A stretch of 64,000 nucleotides of DNA from Cryptosporangium phraense (GTDB lineage Bacteria > Actinomycetota > Actinomycetes > Mycobacteriales > Cryptosporangiaceae). Both the position numbers and the translations under genes were made by a program. The stretch spans positions 1-64,000 of the forward strand of contig NZ_VIRS01000029.1 of the NCBI RefSeq assembly GCF_006912135.1, read 5' to 3'. How positions within the stretch are numbered: position 1 is the first letter of the stretch; each line of letters opens with the position of its first letter. This document shows positions 33,461-41,403 of this stretch, one piece after another. The notes under the pieces were generated by a model that was not told the origin of the DNA, made no database searches, and was given only the letters and a program-made list of their open reading frames with translations.

Positions 33461-33473
33461 GGAAAGCGCTTCC
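33461..33473. promoter_or_regulatory. LacI-family operator-like site before the third sugar importer
   Basis: GGAAAGCGCTTCC contains the perfect eight-base palindrome AAGCGCTT, a common LacI-family core in actinobacteria. Two TTGCAA hexamers follow at 33483-33488 and 33524-33529. No LacI gene is adjacent, so the regulator would act from elsewhere. The 229-base gap 33424-33652 otherwise holds no gene. Confidence 0.5.
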
Positions 33474-33652
33474 ATTCGGCGCTTGCAACCCGCCGTTCGT
33501 CGCTTCGATCTGACACTTCTCGGTTGCAAAGTTGAAATATCCGTACGCTCTGGACTCCCGCCGCTCCCCATCCGCAGGCCCTCGGCCGAGGTTCCGCCCG
33601 CACGGAACCCCGCACCCACCGAGCAGGCCGGCGCCCCTGGAAAGGACAGCGT

Positions 33653-34948
33653 GTGTTCAAACGACGAATCGCAACGGTGGCCGCCGCCGCGTTACTGGCG
33701 TCGACCCTGGCCGCTTGTGGCGGCTCCGGCGGCTCCGGTGGCGACTCCAAGACGCTCACCTACTGGGCCAGCAACCAGAGCATCAGCCTGGCCAAGGACG
33801 CCGAGATCCTCAAGCCCGAGCTGGCCAAGTTCGAGAAGCAGACCGGCATCAAGGTGAAGGTCGAGGTCGTTCCGTGGTCCGACCTGCTCAACCGTCTGCT
33901 GGCCGCGGCCACCAGCGGCCAGGGCCCGGACGTCGTCAACATCGGTAACACCTGGTCGGCGAGCCTCCAGGCCACCGACGCGTTCGTGCCGTTCGACGAC
34001 GCGACGATCGGCAAGGTCGGCGGCACGAACCGGTTCGTCCCGTCGGCGCTGGCCGCGGCCGGCGCCAAGGGCAAGCCGCCCACGGCCGTGCCGCTCTACA
34101 GCCTCGCCTACGCGCTCTACTACAACAAGAAGATGTTCGCCGAGGCCGGTATCACCAAGCCGCCGGCGACGTGGGAGGAGCTGGTCGCCGACGGCAAGAA
34201 GCTGACCAAGGGCGGCAAGTGGGGCCTGGCCCAGGAGGGCGCCCACGTCTCGGCGCACTCGCACCACGCGTTCATCCTCTCCCAGCAGTACGGCGGCGAG
34301 TGGTTCGACGCGGAGGGCAAGCCGACGTTCGACACCCCGCAGAACGCCGAGGCGATCAAGCGGTACGTCGACTTCCTGGCCGCCGACAAGATCACGAACC
34401 CGGGCAACGCCGAGTACGCGCAGAACGAGTCGGTCACCGACTTCGCCAGCGGCAAGGCGGCCATGCTGCTCTGGCAGGCGGCCGGCCAGCAGCTCGCCCT
34501 GCACGGCATGAAGCCCGACCAGTGGGGCGTCGCCCCGGTGCCGTTCCTGGCCAACCCGCCGGCCGGGGGCAAGAAGGTCGACAGCATGGTCGCCGGCATC
34601 AACATCGCGATCTTCAAGCACTCCAAGAACCAGGAGGGTGCGCTGAACTTCGTGAAGTTCATGACCAGCGACGAGGAGCAGACCGTGCTCAACAAGGCCT
34701 ACGGCTCGCTGCCGTCGGTCGTGACGCTGTCCGACGACCCGGCGTTCGCCGGACCGGAGCAGAAGGTGATCGCCGACACGCTCGCCGCCACCGCCGCCCC
34801 GCTGCCGCAGGTGCCCGAGGAGAGCCAGTACGAGACGTTGATCGGTGGCGTCATGAACGACCTCTTCGCCGCGGCCGCCAAGGGCAAGTCGCCGTCGGTC
34901 GCCGAGATCCAGGACAAGCTGAAGACCGCCGAGGAGCAGGTCAAGTAA
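33653..34948 (+). CDS. Carbohydrate ABC importer substrate-binding lipoprotein
   Basis: The 431-residue lipoprotein has signal L-A-A-C with lipidated C22 and a Gly/Ser linker. Family 1 marks are V-V-P-W-S-D-L near 80, Y-A-L-Y-Y-N-K-K-M near 155 and G-K-A-A-M-L-L-W-Q near 265. GTG 33653 follows AAAGGA with six-base spacing. It heads a three-gene importer with permeases at 35010 and 35968; a strong hairpin follows its stop. Confidence 0.93.
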   Translation: MFKRRIATVAAAALLASTLAACGGSGGSGGDSKTLTYWASNQSISLAKDAEILKPELAKFEKQTGIKVKVEVVPWSDLLNRLLAAATSGQGPDVVNIGNTWSASLQATDAFVPFDDATIGKVGGTNRFVPSALAAAGAKGKPPTAVPLYSLAYALYYNKKMFAEAGITKPPATWEELVADGKKLTKGGKWGLAQEGAHVSAHSHHAFILSQQYGGEWFDAEGKPTFDTPQNAEAIKRYVDFLAADKITNPGNAEYAQNESVTDFASGKAAMLLWQAAGQQLALHGMKPDQWGVAPVPFLANPPAGGKKVDSMVAGINIAIFKHSKNQEGALNFVKFMTSDEEQTVLNKAYGSLPSVVTLSDDPAFAGPEQKVIADTLAATAAPLPQVPEESQYETLIGGVMNDLFAAAAKGKSPSVAEIQDKLKTAEEQVK

Positions 34949-34953
34949 CGCCG

Positions 34954-34987
34954 AGCCGGTCCGGGAGCGCCCGCTCCCGGACCGGCT
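34954..34987 (+). terminator. Perfect 16-bp intercistronic hairpin after the binding-protein gene
   Basis: AGCCGGTCCGGGAGCG (34954-34969) is perfectly complementary to 34972-34987 around a CC loop. There is no T-tract, and a ribosome site (GGAAAGGA) for the permease follows shortly after. Such hairpins after binding-protein genes act as partial terminators or as 3'-end stabilisers that raise binding-protein mRNA over permease mRNA. Confidence 0.8.
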
Positions 34988-35009
34988 GGCCGGAAAGGAC
35001 CCCTTCGCC

Positions 35010-35975
35010 ATGACGACCACGCTCTCGGCCCCCGACGAAGCGCCCCCGGAGCCGACCCGAAAGCCCCGGAAACGCCGCCGGACGCCGGCCCTGCCGTACC
35101 TGCTGCTGATTCCGGCCATCGTGCTGGAACTGGCCGTGCACGTCATCCCGATGCTCACCGGCATCTGGATGAGCCTGCGAGAACTCACCCAGTTCCACAT
35201 CCGCGACTGGTCCGGCGCCCCGTTCATCGGCCTGGACAACTACAAGGTCTCGCTCGACGTCGACAGCGCGACCGGCAAGGAACTCCTGCACTCGTTCTGG
35301 GTGACGATCGCCTGCACGATCCTGGTGGTCGGCCTGTCCTACGGACTCGGCCTGGCCGCGGCCGTGCTGCTGCAGCGTCCGTTCCGCGGCCGCGCCCTCT
35401 TGCGGACGCTCTTTCTGACGCCGTATGCGCTGCCGGTCTACGCGGCGGTGATCATCTGGAGCTTCCTGTTGCAGCGCGACACCGGGGCACTGAACCACGT
35501 GCTCGTCGACCAGTTGCATCTCGTCGACGACCGGCCGTTCTGGCTGATCGGCGGCAACAGCTTCTGGTCGCTGGTGATCGTGATGGTCTGGAAGCACTGG
35601 CCGTTCGCGTTCCTGTGCCTGATGGCGGGGCTGCAGGGCGTTCCCCAGGACCTCTACGAGGCCGCGTACATGGACGGGGCCGGGTTCTGGCGCCGGCTGC
35701 GGGCGGTGACGCTGCCGATGCTGCGCCCGGTCAACCAGGTCCTGCTGCTGGTCCTGTTCCTGTGGACGTTCAACGACTTCAACACCCCGTACGTCCTGTT
35801 CGGCAAGAGCGCACCGGATCAAGCCGACCTGATCTCGATCCACATCTACGAGAGCTCGTTCGTGACCTGGAACTTCGGCCTCGGCTCGGCCATGTCGGTC
35901 TGCCTGCTGCTGTTCCTGTCGATCGTCTCCGGGCTCTACCTGTTCTTCACCCGAAAGGCGCGCGCCGATGCATGA
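35010..35975 (+). CDS. Sugar ABC importer permease, MalF-type
   Basis: The 321-residue permease has a Pro/Arg/Lys-rich N-terminal tail of about 28 residues, then six helices. The EAA loop is Y-E-A-A-Y-M-D-G-A-G-F-W-R-R near 217. The start follows GGAAAGGACCCC. It is separated from the binding protein by the hairpin and overlaps the next permease by eight bases. Confidence 0.92.
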   Translation: MTTTLSAPDEAPPEPTRKPRKRRRTPALPYLLLIPAIVLELAVHVIPMLTGIWMSLRELTQFHIRDWSGAPFIGLDNYKVSLDVDSATGKELLHSFWVTIACTILVVGLSYGLGLAAAVLLQRPFRGRALLRTLFLTPYALPVYAAVIIWSFLLQRDTGALNHVLVDQLHLVDDRPFWLIGGNSFWSLVIVMVWKHWPFAFLCLMAGLQGVPQDLYEAAYMDGAGFWRRLRAVTLPMLRPVNQVLLLVLFLWTFNDFNTPYVLFGKSAPDQADLISIHIYESSFVTWNFGLGSAMSVCLLLFLSIVSGLYLFFTRKARADA

Positions 35976-36807
35976 GACCGCCGCCGAGCGCTGGTCGCGC
36001 CGGATCGTCCTGACCCTGCTGACGCTGTTCGTCGTCATTCCGCTCTACGTGATGCTGTCGACCGCGATCAAGCCGCTGTCCAACGTCCGCGACTCGTTCA
36101 CCTGGCTCCCGCAGAAAGTGTCGTTCGAGGCCTTCGTCGACATGTGGGACACGGTGCCGCTCGGGCAGTACCTGGTGAACAGCCTGATCGTCTCGACGTC
36201 CGCGGCCGTCCTCTCGGTCGCGATCGCGATCCTCGCGGCCTACGCGACGAGCCGGTGGCGGTTCCGTGGGCGCGGACTGTTCCTCGCCAGCGCGCTCTCC
36301 ACCCAGATGTTCCCGGGGATCCTGTTCCTGCTGCCGCTGTTCCTGATCTACGTGAACGTCGGCCGGGCCACCGGGATCGAGCTCTACGCGAGCCGGACCG
36401 GCCTGATCATCACCTATCTGACGTTCTCGCTGCCGTTCTCGATCTGGATGCTCGTCGGCTACTTCGACTCGATCCCCCGCGAGCTGGACGAGGCCGCCGC
36501 CGTCGACGGCGCCGGTCCGATGCGGATCCTGTTCCGCGTCCTGATCCCGACCGCGGTGCCGGGCATCCTCGCGGTGACGGTCTACGCGTTCATGACCGCC
36601 TGGGGCGAGGTCCTGTTCGCGTCGGTCATGACCGACGAGACCACCCGGACGGTCGCCGTCGGTCTCGCCGGTTACTCCACCCAGTACGACGTCTACTGGA
36701 ACCAGATCATGGCCGCGTCGCTGGTCGTCAGCGTGCCGGTCGTGGCCGCATTCCTGTTCCTGCAGAAGTACTTCGTGGCCGGGCTGACCGCCGGTGCGGT
36801 CAAGTAG
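35968..36807 (+). CDS. Sugar ABC importer permease, MalG-type
   Basis: The 279-residue partner permease has its first helix at about 11-33 and its EAA loop D-E-A-A-A-V-D-G-A-G-P-M-R-I-L near 175. It completes the importer; no ATPase, glycosidase or regulator follows. Its TAG lies two bases from the stop of the convergent helicase gene. Confidence 0.92.
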   Translation: MHETAAERWSRRIVLTLLTLFVVIPLYVMLSTAIKPLSNVRDSFTWLPQKVSFEAFVDMWDTVPLGQYLVNSLIVSTSAAVLSVAIAILAAYATSRWRFRGRGLFLASALSTQMFPGILFLLPLFLIYVNVGRATGIELYASRTGLIITYLTFSLPFSIWMLVGYFDSIPRELDEAAAVDGAGPMRILFRVLIPTAVPGILAVTVYAFMTAWGEVLFASVMTDETTRTVAVGLAGYSTQYDVYWNQIMAASLVVSVPVVAAFLFLQKYFVAGLTAGAVK

Positions 36808-36815
36808 GGCTACTT
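36802..36815. other. Palindrome spanning both convergent stop codons
   Basis: AAGTAG-GG-CTACTT contains the TAG stop of the permease on the plus strand and the TAG stop of the helicase on the minus strand. It is too short to be called a terminator, and no larger stem or T-tract is seen. Confidence 0.5.
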
Positions 36816-38894
36816 CTGCAGGGCCTCGGTGAGCAGCGCGACCAGCGCCTCCAGCTGGACGTCGGCCGACGGGACGATCTCCTCGTCGGACCCGTCCAGC
36901 GCCCGGGCGGCCAGGCCGGCCTTGGTGTCGATCAGCTCGGCGATCCGGGCGTCGATCGTCTGCGCGGCGATGATGCGCCACGCGGTGACCGGCTCGGTCT
37001 GGCCGATCCGGTGGCTCCGGTCGATGGCCTGGGTCTGCTCGGCGTCGGTCCACGACAGCTCGGCCAGCACGACGTTCGACGCGACCTGCAGGTTGAGGCC
37101 CACGCCGGCCGCGGTCAGCGAACAGACGGCGATCGCGACGTCGGGGTCGTTCACGAACGCGTCGATGTTGCGCTGCCGCGCCTTGGGGGTCTGGTCCCCC
37201 CGGATCGACGCGTACTGCACCCCCTGCTTCTCGAAGATCTCTTCCGCCTCGTCCATCACGTCGACGTGTTTGGCGAAGAAGACGACCTTGCCGGCGCTGC
37301 GGGCCAGCTGGGCGGCGTAGTCGGCGGCCGGGCCGGCCTTCGCCTGCCCGATACGTCGCATCATGCTGAACACGTTCTCGCCGGACGTCGTCGTGGAGTC
37401 CTTGAGCTCGGCCCGCGCGATGCGGCGGACGAGGACCTCGTCGACGACGTCGGCCGGGCCCCCGGCGAGGGAGTACTGCTCGACCATGCGGCGGGCGAGC
37501 TTCCGCTCGGCCGCGCGGATCGACCGGCCGGCGGAACCGTCGAGTTCGACGGGCAGGTCGGCGATGCGGCGGTCGGGGATGTCGGCGGCGACGTCGACCT
37601 TGCGGCGCCGGACGATGCCCTGCTCGACGACGGCCTCGCGGGCGGCCGGGTAGAAGCCCGGGTCGGCGGGCGTCAGGCCGGTGTCTTCCAGTGCCTGCAT
37701 CAGCTCGCCGAGCGGCTTCGTGTCGTCGATCCAGCCGAGGAACTGCCAGATGGCCCGGAAGTCGTCGATGTCGTTGATCAGCGGGGTGCCGGTGAGCGCC
37801 ATGAGCAGCGGCTGCGCGGTGCGCGACCGGATCCGCTCGGCCAGCTCGAGGACGTGCTGCGAGCGCTGCGACGTCTTGTTCTTGATGAAGTGCGCCTCGT
37901 CGACGACCATCCCGCGGAAGCCGAAGTTGCCGAGCCAGCCCACGTGCCGGTCGAGCACCTCGTAGTTGACGACGACGATGTCGGCGTAGCCGTCGACGGT
38001 GTCGCCGTTGCCCTGCACGACGGTGACCGGGCGGTTCGGCGTCCAGAGGCCGGCCTCGCGGGCCCAGTTGGTCTTGACGACGTTCGGCACGACGGCGAGC
38101 AGCGGGTACGCGTCGGCGGCCTCGGCCGCGAGCAGCGCCTGAGCGGTCTTGCCCAGGCCGGGCTCGTCGGCGAGCAGGAAAGTGCGGTGGCCGGCCGCGG
38201 CCGCGGCGACCAGCCGGGCCTGGTGGGCCATCAGCTTCGGGTAGCGCGTGGAGGGCGCGGGCAGCGTCATGCACGCGGAGTCACCGCTGCCGGCGCGCTC
38301 GAACGAGCTGAGCAGCGGGCCGAGCAGCTCCCAGCTGGCCAGCCGGCGCGGCCGGGCAGTGGAGCGCTGTGCATACGCAGAGTAGTCGGGGGCAAGGAAC
38401 GGGGTCGCCAGCTGGCGGGTCGCTACCGACTGCGGCACCACGCGGCGCTCGGGGGCGGCCGGGGTCTCGGCGGGCGGCGGCGCTTCCTCGGGGGCCGGCT
38501 CGAGGCCGGCGGAGAGCAGCATCTCGCGCTTGAGCGAGCGGACGGAGTCGGCGACGACCGCGTCCTCGTCGAGCAGTGCCATCAACTCGACGTCGCGGAC
38601 CGCGGTGGTCGCGAGGATCTGCGCGATGCCGTCGAGGCGTTTGAGCTGCTCGGAGCGGTGGTTCTCGGAGCCGGCGGCGTCCTTGCGCAGGCGGGCACGC
38701 TCGTCCCGCAGCAGCAGGGCGACCGCGTGGAACTTCGTGCGGACAGCGGGCGTCACGCGTCCGCGCTGGGCCGCCGCCTCGACTTCGCGGGCGGTGCCGG
38801 CGAGCAGCGCGATGACGTCGCCGCGATGGCGGCCCCGCTGGTTGTTCGGGGCGGGACGGCGAGCACCCGTTCGGCGCTGGCCTGGTCGAGCCAT
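36810..38894 (-). CDS. SNF2-family DEAD/DEAH-box ATPase (helicase-like)
   Basis: The 694-residue protein has an N-terminal region of about 215 residues, basic at the start then helical. The SNF2 core follows: motif I D-E-P-G-L-G-K-T (about 241-248), motif II D-E-A-H near 332, motif III L-T-G-T-P near 363, and motif VI D-R-S-H-R-I-G-Q near 624. SNF2 ATPases translocate on double-stranded DNA. The start at 38894 follows GAAGGAGATTTC, a near-ideal ribosome site. It stands alone, without the SWIM or DUF3670 domains of the RapA/HepA types, and no methylase or nuclease adjoins it. Its role is unknown. Confidence 0.9.
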   Translation of the reverse strand: MARPGQRRTGARRPAPNNQRGRHRGDVIALLAGTAREVEAAAQRGRVTPAVRTKFHAVALLLRDERARLRKDAAGSENHRSEQLKRLDGIAQILATTAVRDVELMALLDEDAVVADSVRSLKREMLLSAGLEPAPEEAPPPAETPAAPERRVVPQSVATRQLATPFLAPDYSAYAQRSTARPRRLASWELLGPLLSSFERAGSGDSACMTLPAPSTRYPKLMAHQARLVAAAAAGHRTFLLADEPGLGKTAQALLAAEAADAYPLLAVVPNVVKTNWAREAGLWTPNRPVTVVQGNGDTVDGYADIVVVNYEVLDRHVGWLGNFGFRGMVVDEAHFIKNKTSQRSQHVLELAERIRSRTAQPLLMALTGTPLINDIDDFRAIWQFLGWIDDTKPLGELMQALEDTGLTPADPGFYPAAREAVVEQGIVRRRKVDVAADIPDRRIADLPVELDGSAGRSIRAAERKLARRMVEQYSLAGGPADVVDEVLVRRIARAELKDSTTTSGENVFSMMRRIGQAKAGPAADYAAQLARSAGKVVFFAKHVDVMDEAEEIFEKQGVQYASIRGDQTPKARQRNIDAFVNDPDVAIAVCSLTAAGVGLNLQVASNVVLAELSWTDAEQTQAIDRSHRIGQTEPVTAWRIIAAQTIDARIAELIDTKAGLAARALDGSDEEIVPSADVQLEALVALLTEALQK

Positions 38895-39230
38895 GAAATC
38901 TCCTTCGCATGCGGGCACGAGCGTAGGGCCTCGGTGGGCGTCCTCCCGGCGCCGGCATCCAGCGAGTTCGCGAGCCGGCGTGCGTGCCTCGTTGATCTCA
39001 ACGCCGGAGCCGGCGCGATGTTCCCACCCAGGGCCGTTCCCCATCTTAGGGGTCCGGGGCTCCGAGCGCCTGAGCTGGAACCGGGGGTTCGGCCGGCCGC
39101 CCGCGCCGGAGGGGGGGTATCGGGGCTGACGGACGGGGAGCAGCGGTTCTCCGCGGCGCCGCCTGCGGCACGAGGCTGCGCAGCCGGCTGCCGCGGGCAT
39201 CCGCGTGGTGCTCGCCACGCTCGGGCCCCG

Positions 39231-39326
39231 CTCACCGGCAGCGCCGAGGGTCGGACCGCGTACCTCGACGCCGACCTGTGCGACCGCTCGGCGATCCTGG
39301 ACTCCGATGGGGTGCGGGAGGGTACC
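39231..39326 (+). pseudogene. Fragment of a PF04672-type SAM-dependent methyltransferase
   Basis: One frame reads L-T-G-S-A-E-G-R-T-A-Y-L-D-A-D-L-C-D-R-S-A-I-L-D. This matches the segment A-G-T-P-E-G-R-T-A-Y-L-H-A-D-L-L-D-P-R-R-I-L of the intact methyltransferase at 46752-47555. No SAM-binding start domain or C-terminal half is present here, so it is a remnant of a second copy. Confidence 0.6.
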
Positions 39327-39675
39327 CGCCTTGGTCGGCCGGTCCGCCGGAGGCCGCGGAGCGTTCCTGGCCGCGACCGCCGGCCAGGGGCGACCCGGCC
39401 GACGGGTAGGAGGTGGTCGCGGCGGCTTCGGAGCGGCACGACGAGCCGGGCCGGGCGCCCGGCCCGGCGGCCCGACGTCGGCGGCCACGGAGGCGTCGCC
39501 CGAGCTTGACGAGCCCCGGGGGCGCGCTGCGCTCGGCGGATCGAGGCGGAGCGCTGCGTGCGGAGGCGGCCCATCGGTAGAGTGCCGCGAACTCCGCGCA
39601 GAGAGTCGTGGCCTTCCAGCCGGCCGGGCTCGGATCGGCAGCGTGGCGGTTTGCGGTCGCCTGTCCTACCGATCG

Positions 39676-39700
39676 GGCAGATGCTTTTACCGGCTGAGCT
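39676..39700 (-). pseudogene. tRNA D-arm-like fragment
   Basis: On the minus strand the 25 bases from 39700 to 39676 open with AGCTCAGCCGGT and end CATCTGCC, the usual wording of a bacterial tRNA D-arm and 5' anticodon stem. The downstream sequence gives only a mismatched stem with an eight-base loop and no T-arm, so it is not a working tRNA. It lies about 50 bases downstream of the D-arm-less tRNA-like element. Confidence 0.35.
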
Positions 39701-39749
39701 GGCGGCTCGGAATTGCTGGCGGAAGAGTCGGATTGGCGTTACCGCAGCC

Positions 39750-39814
39750 CGCAGCGGGCGGATTCGAACCGCCTATCTCCAGGTTCGTCACCTGGTGCGC
39801 TGATCCGCGCTGCG
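39750..39814 (-). tRNA. tRNA-like element lacking a normal D-arm, apparent anticodon ACG
   Basis: Read on the minus strand the 65 bases fold as follows. A perfect 7-bp acceptor stem (CGCAGCG with CGCTGCG); only 12 bases, CGGATCAGCGCA, where a D-arm of about 18 should be; a 5-bp anticodon stem (CCAGG with CCTGG) around loop TGACGAA; a five-base variable loop AGATA; and a perfect T-arm GGCGG-TTCGAAT-CCGCC. No CCA is encoded. The loop has G instead of the universal U33, and ACG would be arginine. The missing D-arm and G33 make ordinary translation doubtful: degenerate tRNA or tRNA mimic. Confidence 0.55.
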
Positions 39815-39929
39815 TTCGGCACCGTTCGTGCTGTTCACCGGCCACCGTGGAGGATCCCGGCGGGCGGCCAACTCATCGACGTGACGGGCAGATCTACGTC
39901 ACGATGAGAGCGGGCGAGAGGAGGCGTCG

Positions 39930-40550
39930 ATGACCATCACCGAGCAGGTCGTAGCCAGGGCCCCCGAAGAGATGGCGGAGGCCATCGCCGCGCTGGTCAC
40001 CGCCTCCTGCGCCGAACTCGACGTCTACCGGTGGGTGTTCCCCGAGTCGGCGGTCCGGGCCGAGGCGCTGGCGGAGAGTTGCCGGCTGGCCGTCGACCAG
40101 GTGTGGTCGGGCGCGGGCGGCCACGCCGACGTCGTCGCCGACGAGGACGGCCGGGTGCTGGGCGCGGCGGTGTGGTTCGCGGGGCGTCCGCCGTTTCCGT
40201 CGGAGATCTTCGAGCGGTACCTGGCCGGGGTCGGGACGGCGGCCGCGCGGCTCCGGCAGATGGAGGAGTTCCTGCTGGCCGGTCATTCCGGCGGGGACGA
40301 GGAGTATCTGCGGTTCCTGGCCGTGGTTCCCGGTCGTCGGGGTGTCGGGCTCGGATCGTCGCTGCTGGCTCATCGGCTCCGGGAGCTGGATCGGGTGGGG
40401 CGGGCGGCGACGGTCGAGGCGGTGTCCGCGCGGGGCGTGACGCTGTGTGCGCAGCACGGGTTCGTGCCGGTCGGGAGCGAATTCCGGGGGCCGGGCCAGA
40501 CCCGGGCCCGTCCGATCATGGTCCCGATGCGCCGCGCCCCCACCCGCTGA
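39930..40550 (+). CDS. GNAT-family N-acetyltransferase
   Basis: The 206-residue protein has acetyl-CoA-binding motif A, L-A-V-V-P-G-R-R-G-V-G-L-G-S-S-L-L, around 130-146, then a helix and the late C-A-Q-H-G-F-V-P-V-G segment typical of GNAT strand 6-7. The acceptor is unknown. It resembles actinobacterial acetyltransferases near toxin or antibiotic resistance genes, but no such gene adjoins it. ATG 39930 follows GAGAGGAGG. Confidence 0.85.
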   Translation: MTITEQVVARAPEEMAEAIAALVTASCAELDVYRWVFPESAVRAEALAESCRLAVDQVWSGAGGHADVVADEDGRVLGAAVWFAGRPPFPSEIFERYLAGVGTAAARLRQMEEFLLAGHSGGDEEYLRFLAVVPGRRGVGLGSSLLAHRLRELDRVGRAATVEAVSARGVTLCAQHGFVPVGSEFRGPGQTRARPIMVPMRRAPTR

Positions 40551-40599
40551 CGCCCCCACCCGCTGACGCCCCGTCCGCTGACGCCCCCGTCCGCTTTCG

Positions 40600-41403
40600 T
40601 CAGAGCGCCAGCACCGCCCGGGTGTAGAGCACCTCGAAGCCGTGGCGCGCGGCATTCTGGTGCGACCGCGACCCCGGCTGCACGACGACGACCGCGACGT
40701 CGCAGCCGGCCTTCGCCGCATCGGTCAGCCGGGCCCCGAGCAGCGCGCTCTGCACGCCCCGGCGGCGGAACTCCGGCCGGGTGCCCGCCCCGGTGAGCTG
40801 GGCGATCCCGTCGACGACGTGCATGCTGCCGCCACCGGCGGGCGTGCCGTCCAGACGGGCCAGATACCGCCGGGTGAGACCGGCCGCATCACGCTCGGCG
40901 TTCTCCAGCACCGCGCGCGAGAACTGCTCGTACCACGCGACCCCCTCCGCGTCCGGGTGCAGTGACGCCTCCACGACGACGTCCAGCCACACCTCGAACT
41001 CGTCCTCGCCGCTGCGTCGAACATCAGCCACGTCCGGCCGCTCGGAGGCAACGCAACCGAGCACGTTCTCGAATGACACGAGCCGGTAGCCCCGACCGGC
41101 CAGCAACTCCAGCACCCCCGGATCCGCCAGGCTGGACACCTCCACCTGCACCGCCGCGCCCCGCTCCGCGTAGGCCCGCTCGATCGCCTCCAGCTCGGCC
41201 GCCGCCGGCACCCCGTCGAACCCCACCCCCGCCACCTTGTTCAGCGGCGAGTCCGGCTCGGCGTAACTGGCGACCCCACCGGCGACCGGGACGACGAACC
41301 CGGCAAGGTCGCCTCGCCGGCGGGCGGCGGCGGCACTGCAGGCGGCGATGAACCGTCCCTCGGCCCGCTCGACGCGGCCGGCGAGCGAGATTCCGCAGAA
41401 CAC
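40600..41403 (-). CDS. GNAT-family N-acetyltransferase
   Basis: This 267-residue protein has an N-terminal domain resembling a degenerate GNAT fold and a C-terminal catalytic one with T-G-A-G-T-R-P-E-F-R-R-R-G-V-Q-S-A-L-L (about 205-223) and Q-N-A-A-R-H-G-F near 250. The GTG start is preceded by AGGAGG. It is overlapped by 163 bases at its start by the end of the EamA transporter gene on the same strand, so the two are probably co-expressed. Substrate unknown. Confidence 0.85.
   Translation of the reverse strand: MFCGISLAGRVERAEGRFIAACSAAAARRRGDLAGFVVPVAGGVASYAEPDSPLNKVAGVGFDGVPAAAELEAIERAYAERGAAVQVEVSSLADPGVLELLAGRGYRLVSFENVLGCVASERPDVADVRRSGEDEFEVWLDVVVEASLHPDAEGVAWYEQFSRAVLENAERDAAGLTRRYLARLDGTPAGGGSMHVVDGIAQLTGAGTRPEFRRRGVQSALLGARLTDAAKAGCDVAVVVVQPGSRSHQNAARHGFEVLYTRAVLAL

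Larger units (their letters stand above)
38895..39929. other. 1-kb stretch without an intact protein gene
   Basis: No intact protein gene is seen between the helicase and the acetyltransferase. Recognisable pieces are a methyltransferase fragment (39231-39326), a D-arm-like tRNA fragment (39676-39700) and a compact tRNA-like element (39750-39814). The rest is GC-rich with many short hairpins. The collection of broken pieces suggests repeated insertion and deletion at a tRNA locus. Confidence 0.5.

Noticed and set aside
36144-39509. 1121-codon plus-strand frame opposite the SNF2 gene
   Set aside because: Antisense shadow of the helicase. Only its last part covers a real methyltransferase fragment, reported separately.
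39750-39814. Ordinary tRNA-Arg(ACG)
   Set aside because: Twelve bases where the D-arm should be and G at position 33 exclude a standard functional call.
39205-39933. Plus-strand frame through the gene-free kilobase
   Set aside because: Crosses the tRNA-like element on the other strand and has no recognisable protein segment; the methyltransferase remnant is in another frame.
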